Of a stretch of 64,000 bases of DNA, positions 30,362 through 42,600 are shown one piece after another (within the stretch, counting starts at the first letter, position 1; every line of letters begins with the position of its first letter). Position numbers and translations under genes: made by a program. Under the pieces are notes generated by a model. It saw nothing but the letters and a program-made list of their open reading frames with translations. It had not been told where the DNA came from and made no database searches. The DNA comes from Peronospora farinosa (Eukaryota; Oomycota; Peronosporomycetes; Peronosporales; Peronosporaceae), in contig CANTFK010000863.1 of assembly GCA_947646735.1 (NCBI GenBank), positions 124,001 to 188,000 on the forward strand, given 5' to 3'.

Positions 30362-30909
30362 GCGCAGGAGTTCGATTTGAATCTATGACATTTTGTTGAG
30401 GATGATGTATTGGTGCAAGCCTGTCCCGTCAAGCTTACGATGGACGCAAATGAAGACGGCTGGAGCCAAGCGACCTTTTGACGGTGGAATAATGTGTGTG
30501 GATTGTTGGAAAGTGCAAGCTGCACTTGGTATCGACTCCAGAGCTTCAACCTACGCTCGGATTTATGGAGTGTTGTAGAGGCTTCTAGCTGCTTCTATCG
30601 ATGTGATGGATTTTTAGATAGAAAGATAATCGGGTAATAATCACTTGTAAATTGGCAAAGACACTGACGAGTTCCCGGTGGGGGCCGAAATGCGTCTGGT
30701 ACGCGTTGATATACAAGTCATACAACTATATTAGAAGCAAATGCAAATTCGAGTTGCTTCGCCACAGATCTACATACTCTGGCGTTGCCGAAAACGCTTT
30801 GTCACACATCGTGACGGAACTTTTAGATATGTAACTTGTATCAGCAGATATTAATTACTAGAGGCACTTTTCTACTTTGATAAGTACGGTTTAGGTTCGT
30901 TTTTTTGCC
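30362..30909 (+). other. Spacer between the transposon nest and the first host gene
   Basis: Host-like sequence with no open frame that I can assign to a family; the longest plus frames are about 60 codons. The last 60 bp before 30910 should contain the 5' UTR of the WD40 gene, ending in a T run and a GCCATG start context. Confidence 0.4.
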
Positions 30910-31992
30910 ATGATGGGCAAGCGTCTACATAGTGAGGAAGATGCTGACGCGTCGACGACATTGACGTGCTCCACGGAGGAGACACAGCTGGCCAAGCGCT
31001 CGCGTGTGACGGACATCGTAGCTGCTGACTCAACGGTAGTGGTATCCAAGCGTGTGGAAGACCGGACGTCAGGACTTATGGCACCAACAATGCTACTTTC
31101 GGGTCATAGTGCTGCTGTGTACTCTTTAAAGTTCAGTCCATCAGGGCAACACTTGGCATCGTCCTCTTTTGATCGCAGCATCTTATTATGGAACGTTTAT
31201 GGAGATTGCAGCAATTACAGTGAGCTGAATGGCCACAAGAATGCAGTACTGGAGGTGCAATGGACCTACGACAGCATGCACGTGGTGTCTGCTTCAGCTG
31301 ACAAGACACTGGGACTTTGGGACGCTGAGAGTGGAAACCGCATCAAGAAATTCATGGGTCACTCGTTGGTAGTCAACAGCTGCTGCCCTGTAAACAGTGG
31401 CCCTACACTCATTGTGAGTGGCAGTGACGACTGCACTACCAAATTGTGGGACGTCCGATCCAAGCGTGCCGTCAAATCTTTTGAAAACAATTTTCAGGTG
31501 ACGGCCGTGTGCTTTTCGGCTGACAATTCTTATGTGGTTGCTGGAGGATTGGATGGAGACATTAAGCTGTGGGATCTACGCAAAGATGAGGTGAGCACGG
31601 TATTGCAGGGTCATGCAGACATTGTGACCAGTGTAAGTCTCAGTCCGGATGGAAGCTACTTGCTGTCTAATGCCATGGACTCGACAGTAAGGAAGTGGGA
31701 TGTCCGGCCTTTTGTCAAGGGAGAGCGTCTCAAGACGACATATATGGGCGCCAAGCACAGCTTTGACCGTACACTCATTCGCTGTGGCTGGTCGGCTGAC
31801 ATGCGTTTTGTAGCGAGTGGGTCCGCGGACCGCCACGTGTACATTTGGGATGCCATGACGGGCAACCTGCGCTACCATCTACCAGGACATACAGGCAGCG
31901 TGAATGAGGCCACTTTTCATCCTACAGAGCCCATTGTGGGCTCCTGTAGCAGTGACAAGACCATTTACCTTGGAGAGCTGGCGGAGATGTAG
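30910..31992 (+). CDS. SNRNP40: U5 snRNP 40 kDa-like WD40 protein
   Basis: The 360-residue single-exon protein has a charged N-terminus of about 55 residues and then seven WD40 repeats: GHSAAVYSLKFSPSGQHLAS, GHKNAVLEVQW, GHSLVVNSC, VTAVCFSADNSYVVAGG, GHADIVTSVSLSPDGSYLLS, IRCGWSADMRFVASGS and GHTGSVNEATFHPTEP. The order and wording match the SNRNP40/WDR57 family, a U5 snRNP component that binds PRP8 in the spliceosome. The last repeat ends DKTIYLGEL, as in that family, and the length is normal. Two ATG codons are adjacent (MMGK); the first is used. The gene is convergent with the threonine dehydratase gene, 98 bp apart stop to stop. Confidence 0.92.
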   Translation: MMGKRLHSEEDADASTTLTCSTEETQLAKRSRVTDIVAADSTVVVSKRVEDRTSGLMAPTMLLSGHSAAVYSLKFSPSGQHLASSSFDRSILLWNVYGDCSNYSELNGHKNAVLEVQWTYDSMHVVSASADKTLGLWDAESGNRIKKFMGHSLVVNSCCPVNSGPTLIVSGSDDCTTKLWDVRSKRAVKSFENNFQVTAVCFSADNSYVVAGGLDGDIKLWDLRKDEVSTVLQGHADIVTSVSLSPDGSYLLSNAMDSTVRKWDVRPFVKGERLKTTYMGAKHSFDRTLIRCGWSADMRFVASGSADRHVYIWDAMTGNLRYHLPGHTGSVNEATFHPTEPIVGSCSSDKTIYLGELAEM

Positions 31993-32090
31993 ACACCAAG
32001 CTTCACACGAACAGAACACAGAGGAAATGCTATAACAAATCATCCATTCTACTAACATGGTCCATCAACGTGTAAAGTCCTATCATCAGC

Positions 32091-33548
32091 TCAGAACTCC
32101 ACAGGGGCCCCCTGGTGGCCGGCAAAAGTCTCCCAGACAAGAGGGTAGCCCTTATCCTGAAGGCATTGCTTTAGCTCAAGAGCATGTTCGCTCGACTGCG
32201 TCTCAACAACGCACTTCACTGCCACATGAGAGATGCTAGCATGCACCCAAGCGCGTTCGTGATAGATATCCTTGACACTTACACCGAAGTCACGCAGGAA
32301 ACAGGTCAGCTGAGCGATGCCACCTGGGCGGTCGCTTACGGTAGCCACAAAGCGGACAAGACGACCATCAGCAGCCAAACCACGGTCAATAACGCGACCA
32401 AGAACAGGTGTGTCAATGTTTCCACCCGTGAGCGGTAACACAACACGCTTGCCCTTGAGCTCCGGCAGTTTGTCGTCGATCAAAGCTGCTAACGAGGACG
32501 CACCTCCGCCCTCCACAACAACCTTTTCCATCTCAACGAGACGCAACACACTCAGGGCGATCGAACGCTCCGAGACAGTCACCACCTTGTCAACGTAGGC
32601 TCGGGCGATCTCGAAAGCATTGGCACCAACGCAAGGAACCGCAAGGCCGTCCGCAAGGGTCGGCTTTGTTGGCATATGGACAGGTTTTCCAGCCTTGAGA
32701 GCTTCTCCAAAACTTGAGCAGTACTCTGGCTCCACACCCTGCAATAAACAAAGCCACGTTAGAATTATTCATTTCAGCATTGAAAGTAACAGATTCCTCC
32801 AAAGCAACTTACGATCACTTGAACGTTCGGTGCAAGGGTCTTGACAGCAAGAGAGAGGCCGGCAATCAAGCCACCACCACCAACAGGCACAATAATTGCA
32901 TCAACGTCTGGCACCTGGTTCAGGATCTCAATACCCATGGTACCAGCACCCGCAATGATCTCTGGACGGTCAAATCCGTTAATGTACGCCATATTCTACA
33001 CATTCAAAGAGCTCGTCAACGTTATCGCCACCACAATGAGTTCATCTCGTTTTTATCTGTACCTCATTGCACACAAAATCCTCAGCCTTTTCACGAGCTT
33101 CTAGAATGTGTTCACCGTGTAGCACAACATGTGCACCAAGTTCACGGCAGCGCATGATCTTGGTCAAAGGTGCTACCTTGGGCATGACAACTGTCACATG
33201 AATTCCCAACAACTTGCCGTGATAAGCCAAAGCTTGTGCATGATTGCCAGCAGAAGCAGCTACGACGCCATTCTTTTTTTCTTCTGTTGTCAGCTGTAGC
33301 AACGCGTTGCGAGCGCCACGTTCTTTGAAGCTGCCAGTCATTTGTCGATGGTCTTGCTTTAGATATAGATTGATACCCATATGTTGTGACAGTAATGGCG
33401 AGTATTCACATAAAGTCTGTTGAATTCCATCACGAATACGATACGAGGCGGTACTGATGTCCTCAAATGATACAGCCAGGACACCACTGGATGGTACTAT
33501 ACCTAATGGTTCAACTGTATTGTCACAATTAGTTATCAACCATGACAT
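32091..33548 (-). CDS. Threonine dehydratase (PLP-dependent, with C-terminal ACT domain)
   Basis: Three exons are inferred at 33548-33063, 32995-32813 and 32738-32091, with introns of 67 and 74 bp (GTACAG..TGTAG, GTAAGT..TTGCAG); 438 residues. The product should deaminate L-threonine (and serine) to 2-oxoacids. The PLP lysine lies in MTGSFKERGARNAL near residue 80, the Asn/Gly substrate loop is SAGNHAQ, and the phosphate-binding loop is GGGGLIAG. The C-terminal about 80 residues (FVATVSDRPGGIAQLTCFL) form an ACT regulatory domain, as in single-ACT threonine dehydratases. The start is the first ATG of the open frame, and no targeting peptide is evident. Serine racemase-like activity is possible but less likely because of the ACT domain. 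Confidence 0.9.
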
Positions 33549-33551
33549 CAA

Positions 33552-33924
33552 GGGATAAGACAGGCATTAACGTACTGTCAGGTTCAGTAGAGACTTTGCG
33601 TGTCAATAGAGATAAGGACGGACGAGAACGAGAGCGAGAAAGAATTCGGTGAAGATACAGCTTTGTCAATGACATGGTAAATACAAGAATGAACAGTTTA
33701 TAACTGGAGTTGATGTTTCAGAGGCTCGAAGGAGTCTAATCACCTCATGATAAGCGGCATCCCATACAATTAGATGCTACCAATCCTTGAACCAATCAAT
33801 AACACATGGTAATTTATAGGTATTTAGCCTAAGGCTAATGTAGCCATCTCTATGTTGCGTTTTGATGCACATCATGTCTTTCAAGTACGGTATTTATTTA
33901 TTTTTTAGTTTAAAATGCTGCTAC
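33552..33924. other. Intergenic region between threonine dehydratase and PH/Sec14 gene
   Basis: About 370 bp that must hold the promoter of the minus-strand dehydratase gene and the 3' end of the PH/Sec14 gene. It is AT-rich with no coding potential that I can see. Confidence 0.5.
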
Positions 33925-36500
33925 TTAGAGATATTTCTGTACGTGTGCTGCCAACGCATGCTCTTCATCCGAGTCACCTAAAGCTGTACCTTCGCCACCA
34001 AAATCGGAAGGAATATTCTCTCGGTCAATCAACTTTTCCAACTCGACCAAAATGCCACTACCTTTCAGCATGTGAACCTACAACATTGAAAAAGGCACGT
34101 TAAAACACAATAGGGTCCACGATTACAAGTAACTGCCGTGAAGTTTAATGAGTACGTACCTTCTCGCGCGTCACGGGGTCAATCAGCGGCTTTACCATGC
34201 GCCACACCATGTTAAACCAACCAGGAGTATTGATGATGAAAATGCGAGCACTGCGCTCAGGATAGTGGGCACCGGTAAATGCAGAGGCGCGCTTGATAAA
34301 GTCCAGCACTTCTCCACCGAGGTCGTACATGCCAATGCCCGCCACATCCAACACTGTCATTGAGCGTGCCTCGTCGTTGGGCTCCAGTACCCGCCAGAGG
34401 TACTCCGTAATGTACATGTAGTGGCGCAGCAGATCATCGATCGAAAGTCCTTCGCGCTTAAGTGCCGCCAGATCAATTTTACCGGGTCGCTCGTAGTATA
34501 CGGGTAGGCCATCGCGAGTTCTGCCGTGAAAAAATTGAGGATAATACCTCTTGAAAATCTCAAAAGTCCGATGCGGTGTCACTAAGATATCGTCGATGCC
34601 ATTTTCCTTGCGCCACTCCAATGTAGCCACATATCGTGCACGACCCTTTTCGACGTCGCCCTTTTCACCTGCAATGAATCGTGGAGAGAACGCAATCGGT
34701 CCACCGCTAATGTTTTGTGTTTCAGTCTCTGTAAAACCGTCAGCGCTCGGAACAGAAGACGCCGTATCGGACAGCGCGAGCTCCAAATCCTGATCGGCTT
34801 CTATCACTTCAATTTTGTTGATCGCTATACAGCAAACAAATTTATTTCCCGCTGCTTTCGTAGACCCACCAATTAGTGTCACGGCAGAGTTCAAGTGCTT
34901 TTGGCTATGAGTATTTGATAAACTAGAGTTCCCAGCGTACAAAAAACTTGTCATCTCTACGCAACTTCGAGTACATTTACCTGCAAGAATGAAGTACAAA
35001 CTTACCAGATAACAAATTGCGTGATCTGCGAGACGGACAAGAGTAAACCAAGCACAATCGTAATCTTCATCAAGCCAGCAAAAGGTGCAGCGCAGTAGAA
35101 CGATACCAGACAGCTTATCAAGAACAGCCCACCAAGTGTGCCTGGAAAAGCCACTGTGAATGTTGACGGCAGCGATGACATTACTGGCATGTTGCTTGAG
35201 TCTCGTCGTGTAATTGACACTGGAGGAGCCCGTTCACATCGAAAAGAAACTATACACACAACATTAAGCGATGACTCCATTCAATAGCACAATAGCGTAT
35301 GCAAAGCCAAACACCTACCAGAAACTCTGGACATCGACACGATGTGAGGACGCACCAGTTGACTGCGCGCCGGAGTCGTCATTTCAAGCTGTTTTGTGCT
35401 AGTAAGCAGACTTTTAAAATCGTCTCCCAGCATTCGTCGTGGGATGTAAAGCTCTTCACCGTTACTCAGCACGATGACACACGTGTCCTTTTGCTCAAAC
35501 GCACCCAGCTGAAGTTCCGTATTGAGCTCAACATTTCGTTTGACTAGTCTCTCAGTTGTGCTCAACGCGCCCAGAGGCCCAGAAACCATGCTAACAACAA
35601 GCACTGAAGGCATCTTTGGCTATAAAAAAGATGACACACAATATGATCAGCTGCTGATTGATTCCAATTTATATCATTAAGCAGTCGTTTACAAAAACCT
35701 ACTGTCACAGTCGGACTCGTTGTTACCACCTCTGTGGGTGATTCCGTTGCTGCTGCTGGTTCTACCTCTTCAACAATGCTACAGCCATAATCGTAGCCAT
35801 TACGACACTTGTTAGTCCCACTTCAACTCCACTCTACATCCAAGACATCAACCTCGTACCCGGAAGCTACTGAAATAAACGACTGCATGGTCTCTTCCGT
35901 CCATCGTGGTGCAAAACTGACGCTTTTAGCAGTATGTACGGCATTGTTCACGATACTGACCCAGCTATTGGCGTACTCAAACGAATCGGCACGCAAAAAC
36001 ATCAGCAGTGTCTTCCGTTTCTGTAAAAATGATGTCCAAACAATAGAAACACTCAGTAAGTACACTCTCAGCACTGCAAGCTTCACAACGGATCGTACCG
36101 ACATTACTGCAACAAAGTATGACGCGTGGCCGGGCTCTACAGCACCAGCAGGCGCGTCTTCAGGCATTACGACCTGGGCATACGCGATATCCGAGAGCAC
36201 GACCTGGCCACGTTCCTTACCGAAAAGCTCAGCCTCCTCTGCCTTTCGGTAGTAGTGTAGACTACGCGTGGACAAAATAAAGAGGCGTTTGGCCCATCCA
36301 CCGCGTACAGCGCCGTCGCGTCGCTTGTCTAAGAGCCCCGAGGCCAAAATGCCCAAATGCGTGCCGGGGAACAGCCCAGGGAGCGATACGGTTCGGAATC
36401 CCTGTAGTGATTGCATGGAAACGTTACCGGACGTGGAATTCAAGCGGGGTGACAGACTCTCCCTTGAAGATGTGGTGGACGGCGGGGGTGCCATGGACAT
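33925..36500 (-). CDS. PH domain and CRAL-TRIO (Sec14) lipid-binding protein with membrane segments
   Basis: Seven exons are inferred: 36500-36099, 36020-35860, 35778-35703, 35619-35319, 35249-35006, about 34922-34160 and 34077-33925. They sum to 2100 nt (699 residues). Residues about 45-190 form a PH domain (LGILASGLLDKRRDGAVRGG, then KRKTLLMFLRADSFEYANSW across an intron). The middle exon pair encodes two hydrophobic stretches (LGGLFLISCLVSFYCAA, ITIVLGLLLSVSQITQFVI). The C-terminal about 260 residues are a Sec14 domain (GRTRDGLPVYYERPGKIDL, MTVLDVAGIGMYDLGGEVL, ARIFIINTPGWFNMVWRMVK). Such proteins carry or sense phosphoinositides. The acceptor of exon 6 is uncertain: 34922 or 34903 both keep frame. 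If the TGA at 35826 is read unspliced, the PH part would end as a separate 225-residue protein; an 81 bp intron with a CTAAC branch site avoids it. Confidence 0.75.
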
Positions 36501-38127
36501 GACGAAAGAATGTCAGCGTAATCCAAAGACGTTGGCTAATGCTGCGAATGGTCATTGTAAGTAAAAGCCTTTCAAATAGGATACCGGGTGATACCGATTT
36601 ATTAAAGCGACTACCGTCGACACTGCTTTGACGTGGTGTGCACCACATATCATGAGAAGTCTGCGACAGCTGGTTGAGTCTAACGTTAAGGAAACATTCC
36701 TTCTAGATGCTACAAACAATCCATTATATTCATTTTCCAGGCCCGGTCAACAATGTCAGTGTTGTCTGAGAACACGGGCTTGTTTTCCGCCCGTATGCCT
36801 GAAGAAGCTTCGGTGCCGATACCGATAAAACTGCTTGATTGTACAAGACCATTTGAGCGGATGATGCCTCCGATCTTGTCCACTGCGTAAGGATGTATGC
36901 CCAAGACTTGAACGCACCAACGCAGTCCCAGAGGATTTGTAGTAGTCCTTTGTATTGCCCGGTGCAGGCCAGATTTCTTCTGCATGTCGAGTTCATGTCG
37001 CGTCCCGTAAATTACAGATTCAACTAATGGTAGCTACTCTGTAGCATACCCAGGTTTGGTTTTTTCGTGAGTGTGCCCGTGCTCCCACCGATGTGCCGAG
37101 ACTGCGACATCGGAAAGTGGGAGCCGTCCTATGAGCCGTCTTAGTGGTGTTTGTAGCCTGGTACTTACCGCCGTAAGTGCTGGACGTAGCTTTTGTTTAA
37201 CGCCATCAAACGGTTGGCGTTGTAGCGCCTTTAAAACGGTGCATGTTGTTGATGGAGGGTGGGAGTCTCCATGGGAACCCATGTAGCTGCGGATACGCTG
37301 TGAATACAAGCGCCTTCGCTGTTGTAGATTGTTTAACCAGCTTCTGTTGATCAGTTTCGGACACATCTATCATGTGATGGATGACCCAATAAACTCCGGG
37401 GTTGTTGGCTTGATGGTGGATGATAAGAGCGATGTTGCTGCCGGCGTGTGCTTGCTGGTGCCCGTGTATATTCCCCTGGTCTATATATGTTCACGTGTAC
37501 TTGTTTAGTACCTCAGGTCCAATCCGCAGCATTATCCTGAGCCGGTATCTGCATTTGCTACTGCTTCGTGCGATAGTATGGATGTTGCCTATAGCCCCAG
37601 TTTAGAAATCGTGTGGAACGTATTGAGCCCCGATCTTTAGAGCCGAATACGGTAATCCAGTGCTCAAAATTCGTCAAATGTGTAACTCAGCTAGCGTGCA
37701 GGCGTGTAGCAGTGAATACTTTGTTGTTGATAGCATCCCATCACTAGCCAAGGATTCTGATGTTACCTGTAAGTTGCCCAAAAAATCCTTGTGATTCTCT
37801 GTATCCAAGTGTGTAAGAGTCGGGACGTCTTTCTAAGTACATTGACGCATGAATACGTACAAACCGGTACATACTTACTACAGTACGGTATTCGACGGTT
37901 GCTTTTTTTAGAATATTGACAGAAATATCCCGTGTCGCAGCCAGTCCACCCCTCCCAACGGATGTTGACTGGCTCGCTTTTTAACGAAGAGACGTTGAAG
38001 AAAAATAAAATCCGATTCGAGAGGGTTTTTTTTCTCTTCCCCCTTTTTCTTCATTCTCGAATCAGCCCCGACAAGAGAAAGAAGCTATTTTAACCAATAG
38101 AAACATCAAGTCATCTATCACACAACA
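36501..38127. other. Long intergenic region with an unassigned minus-strand coding-like stretch
   Basis: Between divergent genes. At 36710-37380 the minus strand has overlapping open frames. One starts with an ATG near 37373 and runs with TTAKALVFTAYPQLHG and FPWRLPPSINNMHRF. Another ends with LGIHPYAVDKIGGIIRSNGL, and a GTAAGT donor follows ALTA near 37170. It could be a small spliced gene or a decayed one; I recognise no family and cannot build a clean exon chain. From 37400 to 38127 I see no coding signal. Pyrimidine-rich sequence near 38020-38060 precedes the PB1 gene. Confidence 0.35.
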
Positions 38128-39102
38128 ATGGACGCCAAGCAAACTGCACTCAAGATCAACTACAGAGGCGAACTCCACCGTCTCCGCGTCGACCTTACCT
38201 CGTTCTCTCTTGAGGCACTGACGGCGCTATTCAGTGAGACGTTTAACCTGACGCCTGGCAGCTTTGTGGTGCAGTACACGGACGCAGAAGGTGACTGTTT
38301 GAATGTGACGTCGCAGGCTGAGTATGAAGAGGCCTGTCGCGTGTTTTTAACGGACGACAAGAGCTCCAAATCGCTGCGTTTTGAGGCTGTGAGTCGTTCT
38401 GCTATTGCGTTCCAGGAGAATGTGGCAGACCCGATTCTCAAGGCCATTGAGAAGCTCGTGGAGACGTTGAATGTCGCTATGGAGAAGGTCAAGCGTGAGC
38501 CGTGGGCGGAGAAGGCGCAGCAGACGGCGCAGACAGGTCTGGACCAGACTAACGAGGTTCTCAAGACTGTGGCTTATGACGCTCGCGAGTCGTTCCATGC
38601 CGCGCGTCTGAGCATCCAGGAGATTCCTTTTGATCAACTCATGAAGGAGACGACGGAGGGCATCAAGTGTGCTGCAGAGGGCCTCGGTGAGTTTGCCAAG
38701 GAGGTTGCGGGTGAGATTAAAAACATAAAGATGCCACCTCTCCAGACCGAGGTCGCCCCTGCCCCGGTGTCGCACCAGCAACAGCAGACGGAAACTGGGG
38801 TCGTTGAAGAGCCTGCGGAGACTGTCGTGGAGCCTGCCGAGGTTCCTGTTGCCGCTAGTAGCGACAGTGAGTGGGAGCAAGTGATGGAGCAGGAGCAGAC
38901 GCCTGCTTCTGTGGAAGAGGCACCTGTCGTTGTTGAACCTGCTGCCCCCGTGTTAACGGAGGGCGAGATCAAGTGGTCGGCGGAGCTCTCTATGGTGCGC
39001 GACATCTTTCCGGGCGTGGAGTCTGCTGTCTTGATTGACCGTCTGGAGCAGTGCAACGGTAATGTGCAGGTGGTGCTGAACGCATTGATGGAGGAGATGT
39101 AG
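38128..39102 (+). CDS. PB1-AIM-UBA protein, candidate selective autophagy receptor (p62/NBR1-like)
   Basis: Single exon, 324 residues. Residues about 7-85 form a PB1 domain: the basic strand [16 protein letters not shown] and the acidic OPCA motif [20 protein letters not shown]. Residues about 95-205 are amphipathic helices. The sequence DSEWEQV at residues 246-252 fits an Atg8-interacting motif (W249-x-x-V252 with acidic residues before it). The C-terminus, [20 protein letters not shown] to [13 protein letters not shown] (about 282-324), is UBA/CUE-like with the FPG loop. PB1, AIM and ubiquitin-binding domain in this order is the logic of p62 and NBR1. The ZZ and NBR1 (four-Trp) domains of those proteins are absent, so orthology is an inference. 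It is transcribed away from the PH/Sec14 gene. Confidence 0.8.
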   Translation: MDAKQTALKINYRGELHRLRVDLTSFSLEALTALFSETFNLTPGSFVVQYTDAEGDCLNVTSQAEYEEACRVFLTDDKSSKSLRFEAVSRSAIAFQENVADPILKAIEKLVETLNVAMEKVKREPWAEKAQQTAQTGLDQTNEVLKTVAYDARESFHAARLSIQEIPFDQLMKETTEGIKCAAEGLGEFAKEVAGEIKNIKMPPLQTEVAPAPVSHQQQQTETGVVEEPAETVVEPAEVPVAASSDSEWEQVMEQEQTPASVEEAPVVVEPAAPVLTEGEIKWSAELSMVRDIFPGVESAVLIDRLEQCNGNVQVVLNALMEEM

Positions 39103-39663
39103 GTGCAAGATGAAGGATGTTGTCTTTTTCGATGTAGGAAGAGACGATTAAGCTCGAAGTCGGGTGTGCTTTATTACGAGCAGAGCCAAGGAGTAGAATT
39201 ATCGGAAGAAATTTTGCTTGACTGAAGACTTGAATTCGTCGACTTCAATATATATTTACATTTTCAACACGCCGAGGCCGTTAGTGGCAGCAGATTTTGT
39301 CTTGAATCCGTCAGACGTTTCAGCAGCTGAGACTCTACACACGAAGTTATGTCTATTTTTGCCGTTTTACTTACAATAATGAACTCTTTGATCTAGTTCG
39401 GATCAATCTTTCAAGTCAAATCACTACAAGTAAACTTTGGATATTAACAATACATGTGCTACATCCAGTACGGCATCCTTAGCTGTCCTGAAGAGTCTGT
39501 TGTTTTCTCTATGCTTCACCGGAGTCGTACAAACCGAAGAATAAATCCCAAAAACAGCAAAGTCGCGCCGAAACTCACTCATGACTGCAAATACTTATTT
39601 CTCCCATTTCTTCACTCGAGTGCCCGTTTCAAGCATTATGCACCTGATTTGAATCCTTTTTCC
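39103..39663. other. Intergenic region between convergent PB1 and PI3K genes
   Basis: AT-rich, about 560 bp. A 99-codon plus frame at 39454-39753 mostly mirrors the PI3K last exon and is not taken as a gene. Confidence 0.5.
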
Positions 39664-42600
39664 TTATCCAAACGCGTGGGCAATGTTGTGCAAGTAGTTA
39701 TCAAAACGCTTGAATCGGCTGTCAAGGCAGAAATGAATCGTCTGCTCAAATGACTCGCGAGCACGATCGTCCGATACCTCGGGTGCCAAAGTCGTCACGA
39801 TGTGATTGATATCATCGCGTCCTGTCAACTCGGGCATATCTGCCGGCACCATCAGCAGCAACAGCGACACCAGGAGATGCATTTGCCTTCGAAGCACGCA
39901 GTACGCCGTGCAAGCGGTATCGACAAACTTAGAAAAGTCTTTCCCTTCGACTCCACCTAGCACGTATGCCATTTCATTCGTAAACACAAAAGGAGTTCGC
40001 TCACGACGAATTCCCAGCTGAATAACATTATTCAAATACATTGATTAGCAAAACAAGCAAACAACCTCCAAACGTAAGTAACGTTCGCACCTTGTAGTAC
40101 TTGAGATGACCAAGGAAGTGGCCAAAGTCAATGTGAAAGTAGCGACCCGATGATGCGATCTGAATATCACAACAAAAGAGCATTAGGTCAATGCTGAAAC
40201 TGCTGATCGACCCCCATAGTCATTCACGTACCATGATATTGTCGTTGTGTCGATCACCAATGCCAAGCACACACGTAGCCACACAGTAGCCCGCACAGGA
40301 GCGGCTGAAAAGATCAACAGCAGCCTTTCGACTTCTTGGATCAGGATTGTTTGCACAAATCCAGTCAGAAAAACTAGGATCCTTAAATGTCCCCATCATA
40401 CCATCACGTCTGTGCACCTCAGCCGTCGTGACCGAGTTTGGTACCATCTGAAGAATGCCAGTCATTGGTGATGTCGCCACACACTTGTACGGCTCCATTG
40501 CCAAATCTAGACCCTCGTCTCGCCACATCTCGTCCATCAAACGGATCAATTGCAGCGTCAAACAATCCTGACGAACATCATCGCCGGCCTTGAACATTAC
40601 TGTTACAGGATCGCCTCCCTCCTCAGCATTCTCAAACACCAACCACAATGGCTTCTTCGCCGAATCCATCACGCGGCACTTGCTTACGATAATCTTGCCC
40701 ACTTCAATACGAGGGTCAAGCGGCAGTTGGAACGAACCTGGCAGAAGCTCGTTCAATGCCTCCAAGCCGAGCTGCATCGCACGTTTCATTTCAGCCGCGC
40801 CATCCTTCCTCTTCGCTTTCACGCTCTGACAAATGCGCTCAAGCATTCCCCCCTCCGAGAATAGCTTGTCCTGCAGCTTAAGAATAGCGCGCATCTTTGA
40901 GCTGCAGACGTCCAAGTACGCGTTCAAGATCGTACCATACCGCTCACGGTACTGGTCGTTGTGCGCCTCCACCTTCATGCTCCAGAAGAGATCAAAACCA
41001 ATCTGGTTCGGGTTCTTAATTGCTCGTTCTATGAGGAGCATGGACAGGGGCGAAACGTGATGGTTCTCGAACTTAATGGCTTGCACGAGTTGTGGCAAGA
41101 AGTAGCTAAACGTCGTATCAGCCATTTGACCTAGCTTCTTTACTGCGAATGAGCGCACGCCTTCGTGAGCAAACTCGCCATTCAACAGCTCGACATACGC
41201 TGCTTGGTGGTCAGGTACAGACCAAGTCGGAAGCAAGTTCAATGCCTCCTCACACTCCTCACGGTCTTCCCAGTGAACACACGAAAGAATTCGGGGAAGG
41301 GCAGCTGGTATATCAATGAATTCTTCGCGGTGCATCCATAGCTGCTCCTTTTGATACGGACTAAACCGGTACAGCGGGTCTAGCAAAATGAGCTTGCGTA
41401 GTTCGTTTAACTGGGTAGATTCATGTTGAGACAAGCTGTGCCTACTACTGCGGGAGGTCGAATCACGTCGGTCCTGAGCAATACTCTCTAAAATGTTTTT
41501 GCCGTCAAGATGATCGTTGTTTCTTTCAGCACAGGGACTTTCAGCGGCAAGGAACATACTCAAATCCTCAAAGCCTCCATTGGTGCTCCCAAAGTCAATG
41601 TTTGAATCATTCTTTGCAACAGTCTGTATGGCAAGCATCCATTCCTCGCGATCTTGCTTGGTTTCAGCAGAGATAATATAATCACGAGACGAACCCGAAG
41701 GCCGAACTTTAAAACACCACGTCTGGCGAAGTTTCCGCGTACCCTTATTCACAGGAGCCGTCGTAAACTTCTGGTTCATGTCATCTGCAGTCATGACTGA
41801 GCAATTATGCAAAGTGATCAGCTTACGAGGAGCAGTCTCGTCGTCAGCGTAACTAAGCGTGCAAGTGGTCTGATCCACAACAAACCAACGGCGACGCCAT
41901 CGAGTGAAAGACGAAAAGTTGCCCACTTTCTGGAGCCACCCCTCTTTACGCAGCATCACAGATCGACTACCTGTAATCATACTACGGCGTTGAGAGCGAT
42001 CACTCAGAGATGATCCATCATCATCCCAGTTGAACTTGATCGGCGTATCAAACCTGGAAAACTCTACTTGAATTAAGGGCTCGTTAGGCAGTGCCACGTG
42101 AGGCACAGGACCTTGGATACACGTGTGCAGGTTGTTGTACATGTGCACATACTGCTGCCCCTGTGTAAGCGAGTCATCCACCTCGAACGCGTTCACACCA
42201 GTCACCAGCATCTTTTCCTCGACCGCGTCCATGCTCGAGGTTGAACCTCCAACAACTTTCTTCACGCCCAGAACTGTAAGCTGGACTCGCATCGTGCGCG
42301 TGATGTTGCAAATATCAATGTTAAACTTGTGCCACACAGCGTCTTCCCATTCGGCGTACAGCAAGTCATTCCGTTGAGCCTTCAGTCGAACGTCTGTCGT
42401 GTCGATCACAGCATTATCTAGTAGATGACTACCGTCATACAGCTCGATGCGAACAATCACACTCGAGCTAATCAAAGGAACCCGACTCACAATGGCTTCT
42501 TCACTTGAGCGCTTCCTTACGCACGTCGTACGAGGAATATTCAGTACTCGACGAATGCGGATAGCAAAAGGCTGTTGAATTATTCCGCTGGGTAACGACG

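Noticed and set aside
38160..38880. Long minus-strand frames across the PB1 gene
   Set aside because: They mirror a strongly biased coding sequence and encode Leu/Arg/His-rich nonsense; the plus strand has clear domains.
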